Origin: Marinirhabdus sp963793275
Lineage (GTDB): Bacteria; Bacteroidota; Bacteroidia; Flavobacteriales; Flavobacteriaceae
NCBI GenBank assembly: GCA_963793275.1
Contig: CAWBZL010000003.1
Location: forward strand, 744,001-808,000
Direction: 5' to 3'
DNA: 64,000 nt
Below the pieces are notes generated by a model that saw only the letters and a list, made by a program, of their open reading frames with translations, did not search any database and was not told the DNA's origin. The translations under genes and the position numbers were made by a program. The stretch's first letter is position 1; the number at the start of each line of letters is the position of its first letter. This document shows, one piece after another, positions 63,354 through 64,000 of this stretch.

Positions 63354-64000
63354 TTTTACTGGTATTTATAATTTCATTAATATGGTATCTGTCCGTTAGG
63401 AAAAAGTACGCAGTATATGTGGATTCTTTAAAATGGCTTGATATCTTATTCATCTCTCGTGTTTTCGGCACAATTTGTTACTATATTTTTGCATTTTACT
63501 TTACTAATGGTAATGTTGATGCCTTTGTATATACTACTTGGGGGAATAATTTTGCTGATTATTTTGTTAACTTTGATTTTAGTCCTATTAGTGATCCTGT
63601 TTTTTATCGTGGTGGTGAGTTTTTTTACACTAATTTTGTAAATTATCCAACCGCATTATTCCTGATCCTAACAGGAAGGGACGTTTTATCTGTTTACTAT
63701 TTGTATTCCTTGGTCTCCTTTACAGGTTTACTATATTTGATTAAATCTTTTGCAGTATTTAGTAATTTTAAAGTACCAGCTTCTACACTTAAATATTTTT
63801 TGTTAATTCCCGCATTTTGGTTTTGGAATTCTACCATAGGGAAAGATGCCCCCCAGTTTCTAGGTTTTGGTATTTTCGTATATGGTCTAGTGTACAAGAA
63901 AAATAATTTAAAAAAAATCTTTATAATATTTCTCGGTCTTTTTATTAGCTATTCAATTCGACCACCTTTTGCATTATTATTATTAATGGCCTGGGGTGCA
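63350..64000 (+). CDS. Partial multi-pass membrane protein, probable Wzy-like polymerase
   Basis: Open for 217 codons from ATG 63350 to the window edge; the start overlaps the GT4 stop (ATGA). Several hydrophobic helices surround the segment FWFWNSTIGKDAPQF, and ISYSIRPPFALLLL follows. An FWNS(x)GKD block and a loop with RPP are seen in Flavobacteria repeat-unit polymerases (Wzy/EpsG-like). It would join repeat units in the periplasm after flipping. The C-terminal half is outside the window. Confidence 0.65.
   Translation, partial: MILLVFIISLIWYLSVRKKYAVYVDSLKWLDILFISRVFGTICYYIFAFYFTNGNVDAFVYTTWGNNFADYFVNFDFSPISDPVFYRGGEFFYTNFVNYPTALFLILTGRDVLSVYYLYSLVSFTGLLYLIKSFAVFSNFKVPASTLKYFLLIPAFWFWNSTIGKDAPQFLGFGIFVYGLVYKKNNLKKIFIIFLGLFISYSIRPPFALLLLMAWGA

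Overview
This window looks like a chromosomal segment of a marine Flavobacteriaceae-type Bacteroidota. The DNA is A+T rich. Start codons lack Shine-Dalgarno sequences, and several genes are preceded by the Bacteroidota promoter (TTG/TTTG, about 20 nt, TAnnTTTG). The gene content also fits the group: a fused E1 ketoacid dehydrogenase, DUF4369-TlpA lipoproteins, PycTM proteins and phosphatase/outer-membrane-barrel fusions. No rRNA, tRNA, insertion sequence or CRISPR array was seen.

Bases 1-26,220 hold mostly housekeeping genes: a cut-off Ig-like lipoprotein, asnB, a fused TPP-dependent E1, an M1-peptidase-like barrel protein, a LOG-family protein, uvrA, gamma-glutamyltransferase, an ACP-phosphodiesterase-like protein, a phosphohexomutase (glmM-like), an LpxL-like acyltransferase, a rhomboid protease, a TlpA lipoprotein, a GAF protein and an HD-PycTM fusion. 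The best regulatory find is here. asnB is preceded by a 16-residue leader peptide with seven consecutive Asn codons, then a terminator and a mutually exclusive antiterminator, which is a complete ribosome-mediated attenuator.

Bases 26,360-33,766 carry two tandem paralogues of a large envelope protein: a purple-acid-phosphatase-like domain, a region resembling a Fam20/CotH-type kinase, and an outer-membrane barrel. The second copy has lost its metal-binding residues in the phosphatase domain and is split by a one-base frameshift. A propeller-like lipoprotein and Dps follow.

Bases 35,405-39,948 form a sulfate-activation operon (cysQ, DUF2061, cysC, cysD, cysN) that makes PAPS. A small four-helix-bundle gene sits between cysD and cysN, flanked by inverted arrays of an 8-bp repeat. 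The operon runs into a first polysaccharide block (39,970-46,317) with a flippase, glycosyltransferases and a PAPS-type sulfotransferase. The likely end product is therefore a sulfated surface glycan rather than cysteine.

Bases 46,729-64,000 are a second polysaccharide block: UDP-glucuronate, UDP-xylose and UDP-galacturonate enzymes, then a legionaminic-acid-like nonulosonate pathway (legB, legC, broken legH, legI, ptmE-like, legF), a second flippase, GT4 transferases and the start of a Wzy-like polymerase. The nonulosonate route is incomplete: the acetyltransferase is a decayed pseudogene and no hydrolysing 2-epimerase is present. A nearby phosphomannose-isomerase cupin has a premature stop.
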